From Acanthochromis polyacanthus (lineage: Eukaryota; Chordata; Actinopteri; Pomacentridae): DNA of 64,000 nt. The position numbers and the translations under genes were made by a program. The stretch lies in assembly GCF_021347895.1 (NCBI RefSeq), contig NC_067126.1:31818482-31882481 (forward strand), given 5' to 3'. The notes below the pieces were generated by a model, which saw nothing but the letters and a program-made list of their open reading frames with translations, was not told where the DNA came from and did not search any database. Below are positions 25,683 to 38,619 of the stretch, piece by piece (positions within the stretch are counted from its first letter, which is position 1; the number at the start of each line of letters is the position of its first letter).

Positions 25683-26600
25683 GTGGGAAATTGTACACTA
25701 GTGTGCAGTCATGTTGGAACAGGTAGGGGCCATCCAAAAACTGTTCCCACAAAGTTGGGAGCATGGAATTGTCCAAAATGTCTTGGTATGCTGAAGCATT
25801 CAGAGTTCCTTTCACTGGAACTAAGGGGCCAAGCCCAGCTCCTGAAAAACAACCCCACACCATAATCCCCCTTCCACCAAACTTTACACTTGCCACAATG
25901 CAGTCTGACAAGTATCGTTCTCCTGGCAACCACCAAACCCAGACTCGTCCATTGGACTGCCAGAGAAATGTGATTGGTCACTCCAGAGAACATGTCTCCA
26001 CTGCTCTAGAGTACAGTGGCAGCGTGTTTTACACCACCGCATCTGATGCTTTGCATTGCACTTGGTGATATAAGACTTGGATGCAGCTGCTTAGCGTGAA
26101 GCTTTCTACACTGTTCTTGGGCTAATCTGAAGGCCACACCAAGTTTGGAAGTCAGTAGCTATTAATTCTACAGAAAGTTGGTGATTTCTGCCTACTGTCC
26201 GCCTCAGCATCCGCTAAGCCCGCTCTGTGATTTTATGTGGCCTAACACTTCCTGGCTGAGTTGCTGTTGTTCCCAGTTGCTTCCACTTTGTTATAAAACC
26301 ACCAACTCGTAGACCGTGGAATATTTAGGAAATTCCAGGAATAGACTTATTGCACAGGTGGCATCCTATCACAGTTCCACGCTGGAATTCTCCGAGTTCC
26401 TGAGAGCAACCCATTCTTTCACTAATGTTTGTAAAAGCAGTCTGCATGTCTCGGTGCTTGATTTAATACACCTGTGGCCATGGAAGTGATTGGAACAACT
26501 GAATCCAATTATTTGGAGGGGTGTGACAATACTCATGCCAGTGAATTTACCTACCAGAAGAGGGAAATGTTTTATTGGAATTTGGGTGCATAAATCTATT
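25683..26600 (-). mobile_element. Tc1/mariner transposon relic with transposase fragment
   Basis: The minus strand at about 25690-25929 encodes [18 protein letters not shown], then [20 protein letters not shown] and LFQHDC. These are characteristic of the catalytic half of fish Tc1 transposases. The frame is truncated after LFQHDC, where the conserved C-terminal third should follow. Upstream (26070-26560) lies further Tc1 sequence with stops. Inactive copy. Confidence 0.8.
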
Positions 26601-28729
26601 GACATAGCAAGTGCTCTGACATGACATGAGAATGTATTTTCATTAATGTAGTCGCCCTTTAGGATTCACAAACAAAATAATATCTGTAGATTTTTGCATC
26701 CTTGTGCACATGAACAGAAAAAAATTAGGTTAGAATAAGAGATCTTCTTGAAATCAGTCAAAGATGATATCTGACTTCAAAGTAATTTAAAAATTCCTGA
26801 AAGCCTGTCTTAAAGCACAAACAGTAATTAGCCATCACTTCATTTAATGGGCGCATGTTAAAACAGTGATTAGCTTGTCTTTGTTGTCTTGATTAATTCA
26901 TTCGCTGGTGTGAAAGCAAGCAGCTGCAAGTCTGCTAATCAGCGGCAACAATCATCGCGATGCTGCAATCTGCACAACTGTGTGGGGTTGAGGGAAGGAT
27001 ATTACAGAGCACAAACCTATCGATCATTACCCAGGATAAGAACGTATCCAGAACCCTGACAGAGCTCAGAATTTTTTAAAAGTGTTAACTGTGATTAAAT
27101 ATGTTTCTCCATATGCCAGTGTCCTCTCTTTGTTTGCTTTCAAATCCTAATTTCAGGCCTCATGCCAAGAATCACATTGTGCTTTTCATTCATGCTCCAC
27201 AGTGATGGATAATAGGAGTAAAATATTCAAAATTCACATTCGATTAAACACACGTGAATCAAAAAAAAATAAAGAAAAAGTGTTAAAGGAGTTAAAACAA
27301 CATTAAGAGGACTCCTGCAGCATCTAATAAACTGATTGGTTTTACTGCCTGTATCAAATTCATGCATGTCTGTCCCTTGATGTTGATATTTACAAGGTTT
27401 AGATGAGAGATTTCTATTTAAACAGATGATGTCATTTGGAACAAGGAGCTCACTTGTTTTGTTGGTTAGACGGCAAGCTGAGGTTTATATGCAACCGTCT
27501 GGTTTATGTTGCTTCCGACATCCGAAAAGGAGGGTACAGTTATAAGAAATAAAATGCGTCTACGTGAAGGTTGTTTGTATTTAAACATTTATGTATAAAC
27601 AGATGTACGTGGTGCATAATCCTCAGTTTTCGCCTGAGGATAACAAGGTCTTCTTGCTCTTTAAACACACTGATCTGATTAACGAAGCTGAGACAATTTG
27701 CTCCCATCAACATGACAATATTGTGACAGAAGATCAAAAAAAAAAGCAATCTGCATATCCACCCGTGTCACCGTTTAAGACAAAGCAGATTCAGATGCAG
27801 TTAATCTGACATGCAAGAGAATGAATATTTGATGGAATAAATAAATAAATCAATACAATCATTCAACAGTCATAGCATGCCAGCTCTTCTGGTGTTCATA
27901 AACCATATTTTCCACATCACTGCTCTCCAACAGGCCTTTAGCATGAGAGCAGGTGTTTCAGCAGTCACTGCAGGAGCAGCAGAGGTGTAATTAATCACAC
28001 TGACGCCACTCTCAGGCCCCTGCAATTAACCTTTAGAACAGCAAACTTTTGACTTGTCAGCAGGAAAAGCCCAATTGTAACTGATAACATTAAAACCCAT
28101 TGTGCTCCACTTAGGTGAGCTGAGTCAGGGTCGTGGTTTTGTTCATGCCGGAGACGCTTAATGCTATTAGCTGTTTGTTATGACAAGTCAGCCTGTGTGC
28201 TATGAAAAGAGATCTACCAGAACACCGGTGCCCTGCAGAAAAACCACCGTGGTACATTTGTTTTATTCATGTATGAAATCCAGCCAAGTGTCTCATCCTA
28301 GGAGTTTCCTCGACTACGATCTCTGTGATAAAGCAGTCATGTGAATCTTTTATTTGATGCTCTTGTTCAGTGAAATGCTGAAGGCTGAGGCTCCTTTGCA
28401 GTGCAGAACTTCTGTCTTCTCTATTCTCCTACTGACTGTAGTCTCTGTCTCTAAGGTTCCTCTTCAGTCCTGGCAAACCAGTCATTGCTGCTCGACATTA
28501 AAGGCAGTGCTGCCACTGAGCCAGCAGGAAAATGTCGCCACAAACACCAGATTTAAAACTCTGATGTACTAAAAATACAGAGATTTACCTGTGCTGATTG
28601 ACTTCATCATGTCAGCTCCTTTGGCAATGGCTTAAATGTATAAAAACCTTCATTTATATGTAAAAAGTCCCGTAGTAGAGCTTCAAATATCTGCAAAATT
28701 GAACACGTTGCAAAATGAATATCTCTTCA
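26601..28729. other. Gene-free stretch
   Basis: No exon, RNA gene or named repeat recognised. 27900-28300 is of mixed composition and could be conserved non-coding DNA, but that cannot be judged here. Confidence 0.45.
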
Positions 28730-28945
28730 TATACACTACCAGTCAAAAGTTTGGACACACCTTCTCATTCAATGCTTTTTATTTATTTGTATTATTTTCT
28801 ACATTGTAGATTGATACTGAAGAATAACACTTTTTTGTTTACATCATAAATCCATATGTATTCTTTTATAGTTTTGATATCTTCAGTATTAATCTACAAT
28901 GTAGAAAATAATCTAAAAAAACATTGAATGAGAAGGTGTGTATAC
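28730..28945. mobile_element. Palindromic MITE (Tc1-type ends), copy 1
   Basis: Starts TACACTACCAGTCAAAAGTT. The left arm (about 28756-28822, ACACCTTCTCATTCAATG to GATACTGAAG) is inverted in the right arm (28881-28941, CTTCAGTATTAATCTACAAT to AGAAGGTGTGT). The outer part of the right end is missing. This is a hairpin-forming element common in fish genomes. Confidence 0.75.
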
Positions 28946-31900
28946 ACTGTAAGAAAAACCTGTAATTTTACAATAAAAAAATTCTCTTTTACAGAATTTT
29001 ACTGTATTTTTTAAATGACACACCAATATCAATAAAATCACAGAAAAAGACTGAATTTATTATCAGATAACATTTAAGAGTGTAACTGTGAGTAAACCTA
29101 AAATGATTATTTTTTTCAAGGAAATTTTAAATTGACCAAAAAAAAAACTTTCATATATTTATGATAATTTTCCAAATATTGTTTTTTAATTTAATGAAAC
29201 AAACTATACTAAATTTCAAATTTAGTATTGAAAATACATTTTGAAAACCAGGTAGAATTCGTGACAATCAGCTTTGTAATTTTGCATAGATTTATTTGTT
29301 TAGTGAGAAATATGGTTTAGATCTATAAATATGTCTAATTCTGTCTTGTATCATTTCTTCTCACAAAAAAATAGTTTATTTCATTGTTTTTAGTATAATA
29401 GGCATGGATGAAATGCCATTTTTGTTCCTTATAAGATTTATACACACCATGAGCATTTCAGCACAAATTACCCTTTGAGATCTCAAAAACATGTTTTTTA
29501 CTAAATAAATGTTCATATTTCACAACTTTTCAAGCACAGCGGTAGACGATAAAACTCAAGAATGGTTGAAATGGTTCTACAGTGACAAATCAAACTACTG
29601 AAATCATGAAAACAATCCATGTAGTGGCAAGTATTTTATGTTTACAGAATGTATGCTAATTTATAAATCCTTGAGGGACATACACTAATATTCTGTATGC
29701 TATTATTCCCAACCAATTCGATAAAAAGACCAAAAGTAGCAGCATCCATCAATACTTTTTGATCTTTGTAACCTGTCTGTGGCCTCATCCACAGCTACTA
29801 AAATGTGTCCCAAGTGCATAGTTTTGTATATTTTCTGCCACAGATTAGTATTATTACAGCAGGACAGATTATGTGGGACTCTAAATAACCCACATAATCA
29901 TCATAATGAATGTACACGTTGTCCTGAGTGATGCTGCCTGTTGCAACACAGATGAGCTCAGAGACAGAAGCAGCATCAAGCTCTAAACACAGGAACTGCT
30001 TGTTAGTATCAGTCATTGCTGGAGTCGGTCTTTTCATAGGGTTTGTTGAACATGAGAATATATAGAATATCAGCAGACTTCTTCTTTAAAATGACTGCTT
30101 ATGTAAAGAGCGGATGACAAGTGATGTGACAGTGTAGCAGTGTCTCTCAAAGCTCAGAGTTTGGATCCACAGCTTTGTTAACAGCTGGCACAACAGAGCC
30201 GAGGTGTTGTTGTTGACTCGGTAGGCCCGTCAGGCAGACACGTTTCACCTCAACAGTCCTGTTTATGAGCATGAGGAGCATAATCCACACTTTAATACCT
30301 CCAATAAAAGCTGTGACCCCACAGTCCCTGGTGTCATCTGATAAGCCAAAGTAATCACGCTCTCCTTCATGTGTGATAAGAAATGCCCTCATTAGCTCGG
30401 CGCTGCTCTTAAACATTTGATGGTTAAATCCCGGGTTAGCAGCCTCTTCTGTAATCCCATTAACTTCATCAGGCTCAGACCCGACTTAACTGTGGGAGAA
30501 AATGGGTGTGGGGTTCGCTGAAAGAGAAGTAATTCTGTCAAATTGTGTGCATCTGGAACATACTTTCAAAGTCCACATAAGGATTTCTGAAATTCACATC
30601 AGGGCGAAGCTGTTTTTAAACCCATTTAGTAGATTTATGGAAATCCCATTAAAGGGTGACCGGCTTGAGTTAGTGCTGTAGAAGCTGGGAGATACATCTG
30701 CTGTGACAAAAATGGCTCATTTTTTTATGGATCACAGTGAATATGAAAGTGCAGCAGCACAATCACAGACTGTGGAGGGGAGAAATGTATGGATAGATGC
30801 ACGTTCATGTGGCTCATTACAGGGACTGATGAAAAGAAAACGACTTATTAACTTCATAAAATGCATTTCGCTGGAAAATAAAACAGCAGTCAGGCTTGAT
30901 GAAATGCAGAGTGACAGGAGAAAATTGGTGCTTTGCATACTGTATTCCTAAAAATGGGAAATTCACCTGCTACATCCAGCAAGGTCATTCTCAGTAGAGC
31001 TGTGCTGCTCATGCATAAACGGGAGTCAAGCCTGGGACAACCGCTTCACTGGTGCAATCATTTAGAAGTCATCCTGGATGTGAGCTTTTGATGTCTGGAA
31101 TAAATCTAAACTTTTACTGAAACATGCAAATCAGAGAGGACAACAGCATGTGAGGAATAAAGGATGACTTTTATGTTCACTTTGCCTTGATAATGAATGA
31201 AAAATGAAGCAACGGCACATTCAGTCAGAAGCTAAAAACGTCTTCTGCTCCAAATGATGCTCCAAATACTGAGCAGGGATTCTTAGATCCTTCCTGATGA
31301 TGGGTTTATTGGTTTAGCTAATGCACATAACAAAACATATATTGAAAGAAAGAGTCACATTTTAATACATTAAGACCAAAGTTAGTTTTAGACTGATAAC
31401 TCACACGATGACCTTAAACTAATGAATCATCCTTAGTGCAGTGAACTCACATTATTATGGCAGCAGGGGAACTTATGTGTCTAAGATGAAAGAGCTCAAA
31501 ATGATTTACAGTGTGGAAAATTACCAAAACACCGAACAATTATGGGACTTGTACCAGCAATACATCTGAAACAGTGAGCTGATTAACTGACAATTAATCA
31601 GAAACAAGCCTATATTATTAATCTCGTACGTTCTTTCAATTTTGAAAATTTTCAGTGTTTTACATCATTGTGATATGAAAATCTTGGTCCTTTGGATGAC
31701 TTATTTTTAAAATAGAAGGACATTTAAATCTTTCACGTTGGTAGATCATGTGATGTTTGGTAATTTTAAGCTATTTTTTTTTAACATTTTATACAGATAA
31801 TGTGTTCAGAATCTGCTTCATATTACAGTAAATATGTTAACACTGTGATTGACATTCAGTTCAGTAATTGTTTTGGTCTGATTTATACATATCTTTTATT

Positions 31901-32910
31901 GTTTTTGGCAACACTGTGCATAAAAACCAACAATCATATATAACAACAACAGAAAAAGAATCTATCACAATAGCCACCGACCACAAAGAAAGGTGGCAGT
32001 GGAGGCAGCTCAATAAAACTCAGAGTACAATATGGGCCCGCCATGAAATGATCGACGGCGTAATGAAGGAGCTAATGAGGGGGATCAAGATCGCTGCAGA
32101 GCCAATAAATCAACACAACTGTGCCTACAATGATACAGGAGCAATCAGTAATGCCGGTCAGTGCACAGGAGGGGGAGGAGAGTGGGTGAGGGTAGACATG
32201 GGGGTCGACACTACAATGGGAGTCAATGTCAAGAACACACTGGTGATGTTTGCTGACTTCTGAAAGAGCTTCATTATGAAATTACTTTTAGTCAAAATGA
32301 TAATGAAAACTTGCAAACCACTGTGTTGATTAGAGTCAGAAAGAGCTCCTGTTGGCACCTCTGCAGGTAAAATCAATGGCCGGATCCTGTCTGACAATCG
32401 ATGAGGCTTTGCGCTGATCAGCGACATTCCCATGTGCAAGCATGTTGAAGGAAAAGGTCAGTCAGCGCCTCAGATCAGACACACCTTCTGAGAGACACCT
32501 CAACGGCACGTTTTGAAATCTTTTGAAAACAATTAGACCTCAGGCTGAGATCAGAGGACGAGTCCCACCACTGCCGTAATCAATACCGATCAATTATTAA
32601 TTAGAAACAGGAATCATGACGGTTTGGCTTTCAAATGGAAAAGGAAAGAAAAGCTGAGGGCAGCAGCTTTAATCACGCAAGAACAGGAGCAAGAGGTCAG
32701 CATTTCTCTACACTTAGAGTATCTGGTAGTCAACAAATTCCATAAGATAATATCTGGTCAATCTGTCTCTTAGTGTTTCCCTGCTGTTTTCTACTGAATC
32801 TCAATGCAAACTGAGGTAAAAAGAAATTTAACAGTATGTACACCTATGAAATAATACACATTTGAATCTATAGGGCAGTATTTGGAAAATTAGGGGTGGA
32901 GACCTTCATA
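28946..32910. other. Gene-free AT-rich stretch
   Basis: 28950-29060 resembles a percomorph dispersed repeat (CCTGTAATTTTACA). 30150-30500 and 31970-32170 look less repetitive and are candidate conserved non-coding segments. A 131-codon frame over 31868-32263 has no domain signature and is not called. Confidence 0.4.
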
Positions 32911-33128
32911 AACTTGAATTTCCCTCAAGATGAATAAAGCATCCACCCACCCACCCACCCATCCACCCATCCATCCATCCATCCATCCATCCATCCATCC
33001 ATCCATCCATCCATCTATCTATCTATCTATCTATCTATCCATCCATCCATCCATCCATCCACCCACCCACCCACCCACCCACCCATCCATCCATCCATCC
33101 ATCCATCCATCCATCCATCCATCCATCC

Positions 33129-33163
<35 letters not shown>

Positions 33164-33194
33164 CATCCACCCATCCATCCACCTATCTATCCAC

Positions 33195-33279
<85 letters not shown>

Positions 33280-33375
33280 CATCTATCTATCTATCCATCC
33301 ATCCATCCATCCACCAATCCACCCACCCACCAATCCATCCATCCATCCATCCATCCATCCATCCATCCATCTATC
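32911..33375 (-). repeat. Tetranucleotide array (ATCC/ATCT)n attached to a retroposon-like 3' end
   Basis: About 436 bp (32940-33375) of CCAT, CCAC and CTAT units in alternating blocks. Immediately to its left, 32912-32939 reads on the minus strand GCTTTATTCATC, TTGAGGGAAATTCAAG. This motif also sits beside the 62.2-kb array and at 59.9 kb. The array reads through as repetitive Pro/Ser/His/Tyr codons and is not a gene. Confidence 0.9.
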
Positions 33376-34140
33376 GTAGGCAAGGGTAGCTTGTTTTTCA
33401 CATTTTCTTATAATTTTATGCTGATATTTTGTGAAATACTGCATAGTTTTACTTATTCAGGCATCTAAAGTATTCGCTTGGCAATTATTTAGAATGCTTT
33501 GGATCTATAGTTCTATTTTTGTGTTCAGGCACAACAACAGACTCACCAAATAGCAAGTCTGCGAGGAATAAAATACTGTATGTCAGGTTTTGAGGACATT
33601 GACGATACCTTGTTTTACCTTTAGTTGAGGTGTTTCTGTTGGATTTGTAGACAGCACTGCAGATAACTATAAAATATCACCAAACTTATCCTTTGAGCAA
33701 CACATAGACCTGCAATAAGCGATAATATCCCTCAATCTTCTATCTGTTTTCTACAAAAACGGTGAAAAGTCTCCACCAAACACCTCATTAAGGAGAATAA
33801 CAGGGCAGTCGGCAGACACGGATCAGATATAAGACACGTAACACATAAAGGAGAAGTTAACAGCTCTGAAATGTCTGCTGGGGTCAGGACACGCAGCGCT
33901 GTGGAAATGATCCATCATTTTTAAAACCACATACAGAGGCCACTGTGAGGACGGTCAGAGAGGACCGACATGGTTTCTTTGTTTGTTGTTGTTGTTGTTG
34001 TGAAGGCAGACACCTACAGAGGGGTCAAGGTGAGGAGCGGAGGTAAAAGCATGGATGTAAAAGAAAAAGCTGACAAGACATGACAGGACAGAGTGGGAGT
34101 TTTTCTTTGATTCAGAAGTGGTAAAACAGGATGTAAGCAA
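33376..34140. other. Gene-free stretch
   Basis: No gene seen. A short GTT run lies at 33982-33999. Confidence 0.5.
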
Positions 34141-34149
34141 TGTTTAGCT

Positions 34150-34650
34150 TTAACCCTCCTGTTGTCCGCATTTACAGGCACCAGAAAATATTGTTTCTTT
34201 GTCTGAAAAAAAATCCCAAAATTCAGCAAAAAAATTCCCCAAATTTCTGAAAATTTGCAAAACCTTCAAGAAGAAAATTGTAATACTTCCTTAAAGGTTT
34301 CCCTTAAAAAAAATAGTTAAAAATCCCCCCAAATTTGGCAAGAAAATTCTTGTAAATATTTTTAAAAAATGAGTAAAAATCTTTCTAAAAATGAGTACAA
34401 ATATCTAAAATGATTACATGCATATCAGTAAAATGTCTATTTTCTTAAGAACATTGACAAAAAAAATCAACCAAAATCCAGCAAAACTCGCTGGATTTTG
34501 GTTGATTTTTTTGTCAATATTCTTAAGAAACATTTTTAACATTTCTTTTTTTCCGGCAAAAAATGTTCAAAAATTTCCAGAAAATGTGGAAAACTTGGAC
34601 ATCAGAAGTTTCACTGTGAAAATATATATATTTTTTCACAATTTGAAACT
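34150..34650. repeat. AT-rich dispersed repeat with long hairpin
   Basis: Begins CCCTCCTGTTGTCCGCATTT, which I recall as a common percomorph repeat. It contains a near-perfect inverted repeat: arms 34441-34482 and 34490-34530 around a 7-nt loop, with one mismatch and one single-base bulge. The rest is a run of AAAATTC/CCCCAAATTT variants. Confidence 0.65.
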
Positions 34651-36955
34651 TTAAAATGAGTCAATTTGATGCACAGAACAACACGATGGTTAACTTAATG
34701 TACAGAAAATGGATTAGAAATGCTTAAAACAACAACTTCTGATTTGCCAATGTGTATTTGTGTACACTCACTCAGATATTGGAATTATAATGTTTTTCTA
34801 TGTCTCTATACTTAAACTCAGAGTGAAATGTTGTAGCTTTTACTCCACTGCTGCTTCGCTGATGCTGATAATCTTGGTCCTAAATAAGCTCTTTGACTGC
34901 AGCACTAAAAGCGTCCTGATGATCTTAATGCTTTTTCCAACAACAAGACAAGCTCTTCTGCCAGTTACACCAGCATGTACAGCCTCATGAGCACTGAGAC
35001 CAGACCACCATTAAATATTGATGACAAAATAAGCAAATTCACATGGGAAGCAGGATTGAGTAACAAGAGTAGGACCTGCACATACAGTAACAGGCCTACT
35101 GCTGTGAATAGACCTTCACGCATACTAATGTCAGCACAGACTAATGGGGGAGAGGTTCTGGTGTCTGCAGGCTCACCACAGAGACCCAGTGCCCGGGGGA
35201 GGGATTGGCAGAGTCAAGCTCACTCGATACACGTGCACACGCCCCCTGGGGATTTGCCTCCACCCGTGCACTTAGCGATAGCTGAGCTGATACACCCCTA
35301 TAATGGTATTAAATAGATGCACATCCCTGGTGGCAGAGGCAGATGCCATGCCCAGTCGCCCTCTGCCCCAGAGCAAAGGCAAACAGGCTCAGGATGATAG
35401 TATGTGGAGGCTGCCAACTGAAAATAATAAAGCTTATCAGTATTCGTGGAAAGAACATATTATATCTCATCACGAGTTCAATTAAATGCCCACCATGTAT
35501 GAAAGAAGTATCACATTTAAATGACAATGGAGGCCGTCTTCGCTGGGTGCTGCAGCCTGCCTGCTTTGTGTCCCGTGTTTGATTTGGGACCCAACCAGTG
35601 TATTTACATAATCTGAATTAAATGTAAATCAAGCTGTTTCATCTCCGTCTCCCTGGATTTGAGGGGTTAAATCGTGTGCTCGAAAACAGCACCCCTCAGC
35701 AGGGGGAAAGAGCCCTCATTGTTGGGAAATCTGGAGTTAAAGGCCTGGAGCATCTTCATTTCAGCAACCTCTGCGTTTTTAAAAATTTACCCCAGATGCC
35801 CCCTGAAGGAAAAGGGGGTAGCCAGTTTGTATTTATGATACAATTCACGTAAATGAGGCTGTTTGGCCTTAATCCTTGCCTAATTAAGTGCCAGTCTGCT
35901 GAGGCAGACTGCTGAGGGCCAAAGCGCAATACCTGTCGAATTATGGGAACAGCTGGAGCAGCCTGCCTGTCAGCAGATCAGCTCCACATTATTATCCTGC
36001 TCATTTATCGAGAGGCTAAAACAGGGCACTCCCAACTACTGTCGTATGCTGGAAGACTTTATTTCTGTTGCTATTTCTTCCCAATTAGACTCTGCCGTAT
36101 GCGATGGCTCCACATGTGTGGCTCATAATTTTGTGAAACAGGAATCTGCTGCTGGGAAAACAACTGAAAACAGAGTATGTGGACCATGTTCACCAAACAG
36201 GTCTCTGCTGCCCATCTGTCTGAAAGATCATCTTTGTCCTGCAGCAGCCAGAAAACGGTGATACCTCTAAACGCCATGCATTCATTAATGAAAACCCTCA
36301 TCAAATTAGCATTAAAATCATTATGGAATGAATAATGAATAACACAGAGCTGTTTGCCAGGGGGAAATTAATTAATCAAACAATCAAAATTAATAGTCTA
36401 CGTGTGACGGTGAAATAGTTGGGGAAAACAAATAGCACGGTGAAGCTCAGCTTTTCTTCGAGCCTTTGATTGAACATCAAAGATGCAGAAGGGAGCGTAG
36501 CATCATTCAGTTCCAGCTTTGTAAATATTCAGCATCAAGGCAAAAGTGTTGTTACACGCCAAAGCTGTGACCTAGATAGTAACATTTACAATTCTCCCCT
36601 CTGTGATCAGCAGCTAATCAGGCCTGCCCTAGTTAGAAAAGGATACACAGTGCAGCTAACCAGAGTGTTGGCAGGCAAGACTCAGCCTGTGTTATATAAA
36701 AAACACTTCAGTGAATCACAGAAAGCACATCGCTCCCAAACTGTCATGTTACAAAACCACTTGACATGAGACCAGTTGAATGAAGGAGGATGTCTTCACT
36801 CTGAGGTCTTATCTTCAGTGTCAATATCTTCTTTGTTTACATCAATAAATAATGAAAAAGCGCTGCCCCACTGTGATTCCTCTCAGCAATAATGAGTATT
36901 GTTGCCATGAATAGCATGTACATACATTAACTCAGTCACATCTGTAAGGTGTGGA
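34651..36955. other. Gene-free stretch with candidate conserved non-coding DNA
   Basis: About 35640-36420 is non-repetitive with clustered ATTA and TAAT cores (for example TTAATTAATCAAACAATC near 36367). It has a small hairpin (arms CAGTCTGC/GCAGACTG near 35895-35914). Its texture resembles developmental enhancers. No coding exon recognised. Confidence 0.35.
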
Positions 36956-36959
36956 TGTA

Positions 36960-36973
36960 GCGCCACCTGCTGG
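36960..36973 (-). promoter_or_regulatory. CTCF-like motif (minus orientation)
   Basis: The minus strand reads CCAGCAGGTGGCGC, an excellent match to the vertebrate CTCF core. Occupancy cannot be inferred from sequence. Confidence 0.5.
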
Positions 36974-37418
36974 ACAGTCTGAGCCAGTGCTTCTGGAAAC
37001 ACTCAGGAGATGTTTATATTCATATCTGCTCACATCTGAAGCAGACTTTCAACAATTAAAGCTGTCATAAAGCAGTCACATTACATTACTGCAAAGTGTG
37101 AACAGACCTGTTCAAACACCAGACTGACAGTAAATGTTTAACCTGAGTGATCTGAGCTGCATTTATATTCTTCTGGACTGAAGTCTGAGAGATGAACAGG
37201 TTATCTCTCTGGTCAGAAGAATTATCATGAATATAATATTTCTTATTATGCATAGGAACGCCCAAATGTCTTGAATTCTTTTATAACCAACTTCGTGTTA
37301 ATCCTTGTAAGCTCAGCTCCTCCACTGTTTAATACTACAATATAACATATATTAATATAATAATATAACATAATAATAATATATAATAATATAATATAAT
37401 AATAATTAATACAACAAG

Positions 37419-37982
37419 TAGAGATGTCCGATAATATCGGTCCACCGATCTTGGCATAAAAATGTTATATTGGTCAATGTTGCTCTTGTTTTGTTTTTTT
37501 GTGTGTATTTCATGAAAACTGATAAAATAATGACTAGATTTTGCTGGCATTTACCGGTGCGCAAATGATGACATCATCAAACTGTTTCCTTTTATCGCAC
37601 TTTTTTTTGCCTGAAGCATTGTTTGTAGCTCAAAGAAATGTGCAGTTTTCAAAATTGTATGGTATAGATGCCACGTTGTAACAGACCCATAGAGGGAGAG
37701 AGGCATTTATTCCATAACTTAATTTGAACTAGTTTACTTATTCTGCACAGACAATGTTTACATTTGGAAAGCCTTGTTGCACCTAATAAGACATCACAAT
37801 AAAATTAGGCATGATGTGTTAATTCCACAACAGGAGATATGTGATGGGACCTAAAATTAGTTAAATAGTCCACATACTGTATATTGGTATCGGTATTGAT
37901 TGATATCAGAATCGGAAATTGAGAGTTGGACAATATCGGCATATGGGTTATTGGCAACAAATGCCAATATCGGACATCCCTA
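37419..37982. mobile_element. Non-autonomous hAT element, 564 bp, with perfect 8-bp target duplication
   Basis: The left end TAGAGATGTCCGATA and the right end (reverse complement TAGGGATGTCCGATA) form inverted repeats with one mismatch. ACAACAAG occurs at 37411-37418 and 37983-37990 as an exact 8-bp duplication, the size made by hAT transposases. No transposase frame inside, so it must have moved in trans. Confidence 0.9.
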
Positions 37983-37990
37983 ACAACAAG

Positions 37991-38619
37991 AGTTTTTAAA
38001 GAAGGGTTATAACACTCCTCTTGTTACACTGACTTTACTGGGACAGGGAGCTTTAAAGCTGCACTTAGTTTTCATATTCAAATCAGCATGTTTGAATGTG
38101 AGACTGTAACTTGAGAATAACGTGCTCAGGAATGAGAACAGACGAGTTAAGTCTACGAGCTGCTGTTGGAGGATTTAAGACACTGACTGTAAAAGAGAAC
38201 TATAATGTTGGGAACAGTAACATCTCTACATGATTTAACATTTTAGAACATCCACATGGGGTGTAGTAAAATATTTTTGAAAAATTTCCATAAATAAATA
38301 AAAAAACTGTCGCTAGCAGTTGGATAGTCTGATATTTGATCAGAAAACAGACTCCTCCAGATCCTCCACAAGGTGGCAGACTGCACCACAATAAATGTTT
38401 TTGTTCACCAGCAACAGCTGCAGTCTCAGACTTCACACGCATCACTGTAAATCATTATAGGGTGGCTTTATACACAATACAGTCCTCAAACAGTTGTCAG
38501 TTATTAAATTATGTAAAGAATTGTGATTTTTTTTAAACTTCCAACAATGAAAATTTGGGAGTTTATCCTGATGAAATTGGACAGTTAGGAGGAGAATTAA
38601 ATGGAAGCAAAGATGGATT
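37991..38619. other. Intergenic stretch downstream of atf2
   Basis: Contains the plus-oriented CTCF-like motif at 38366-38379. No gene recognised. Confidence 0.5.
38366..38379 (+). promoter_or_regulatory. CTCF-like motif (plus orientation)
   Basis: Reads CCACAAGGTGGCAG, matching the CCACNAGGTGGCAG form of the CTCF core. It points away from the motif at 36960, giving a divergent pair. Confidence 0.5.

Noticed and set aside
32930..33379. A 149-codon open frame rich in Ser, Ile, His, Pro and Tyr
   Set aside because: It is the translation of the ATCC/ATCT array and has no independent coding evidence.
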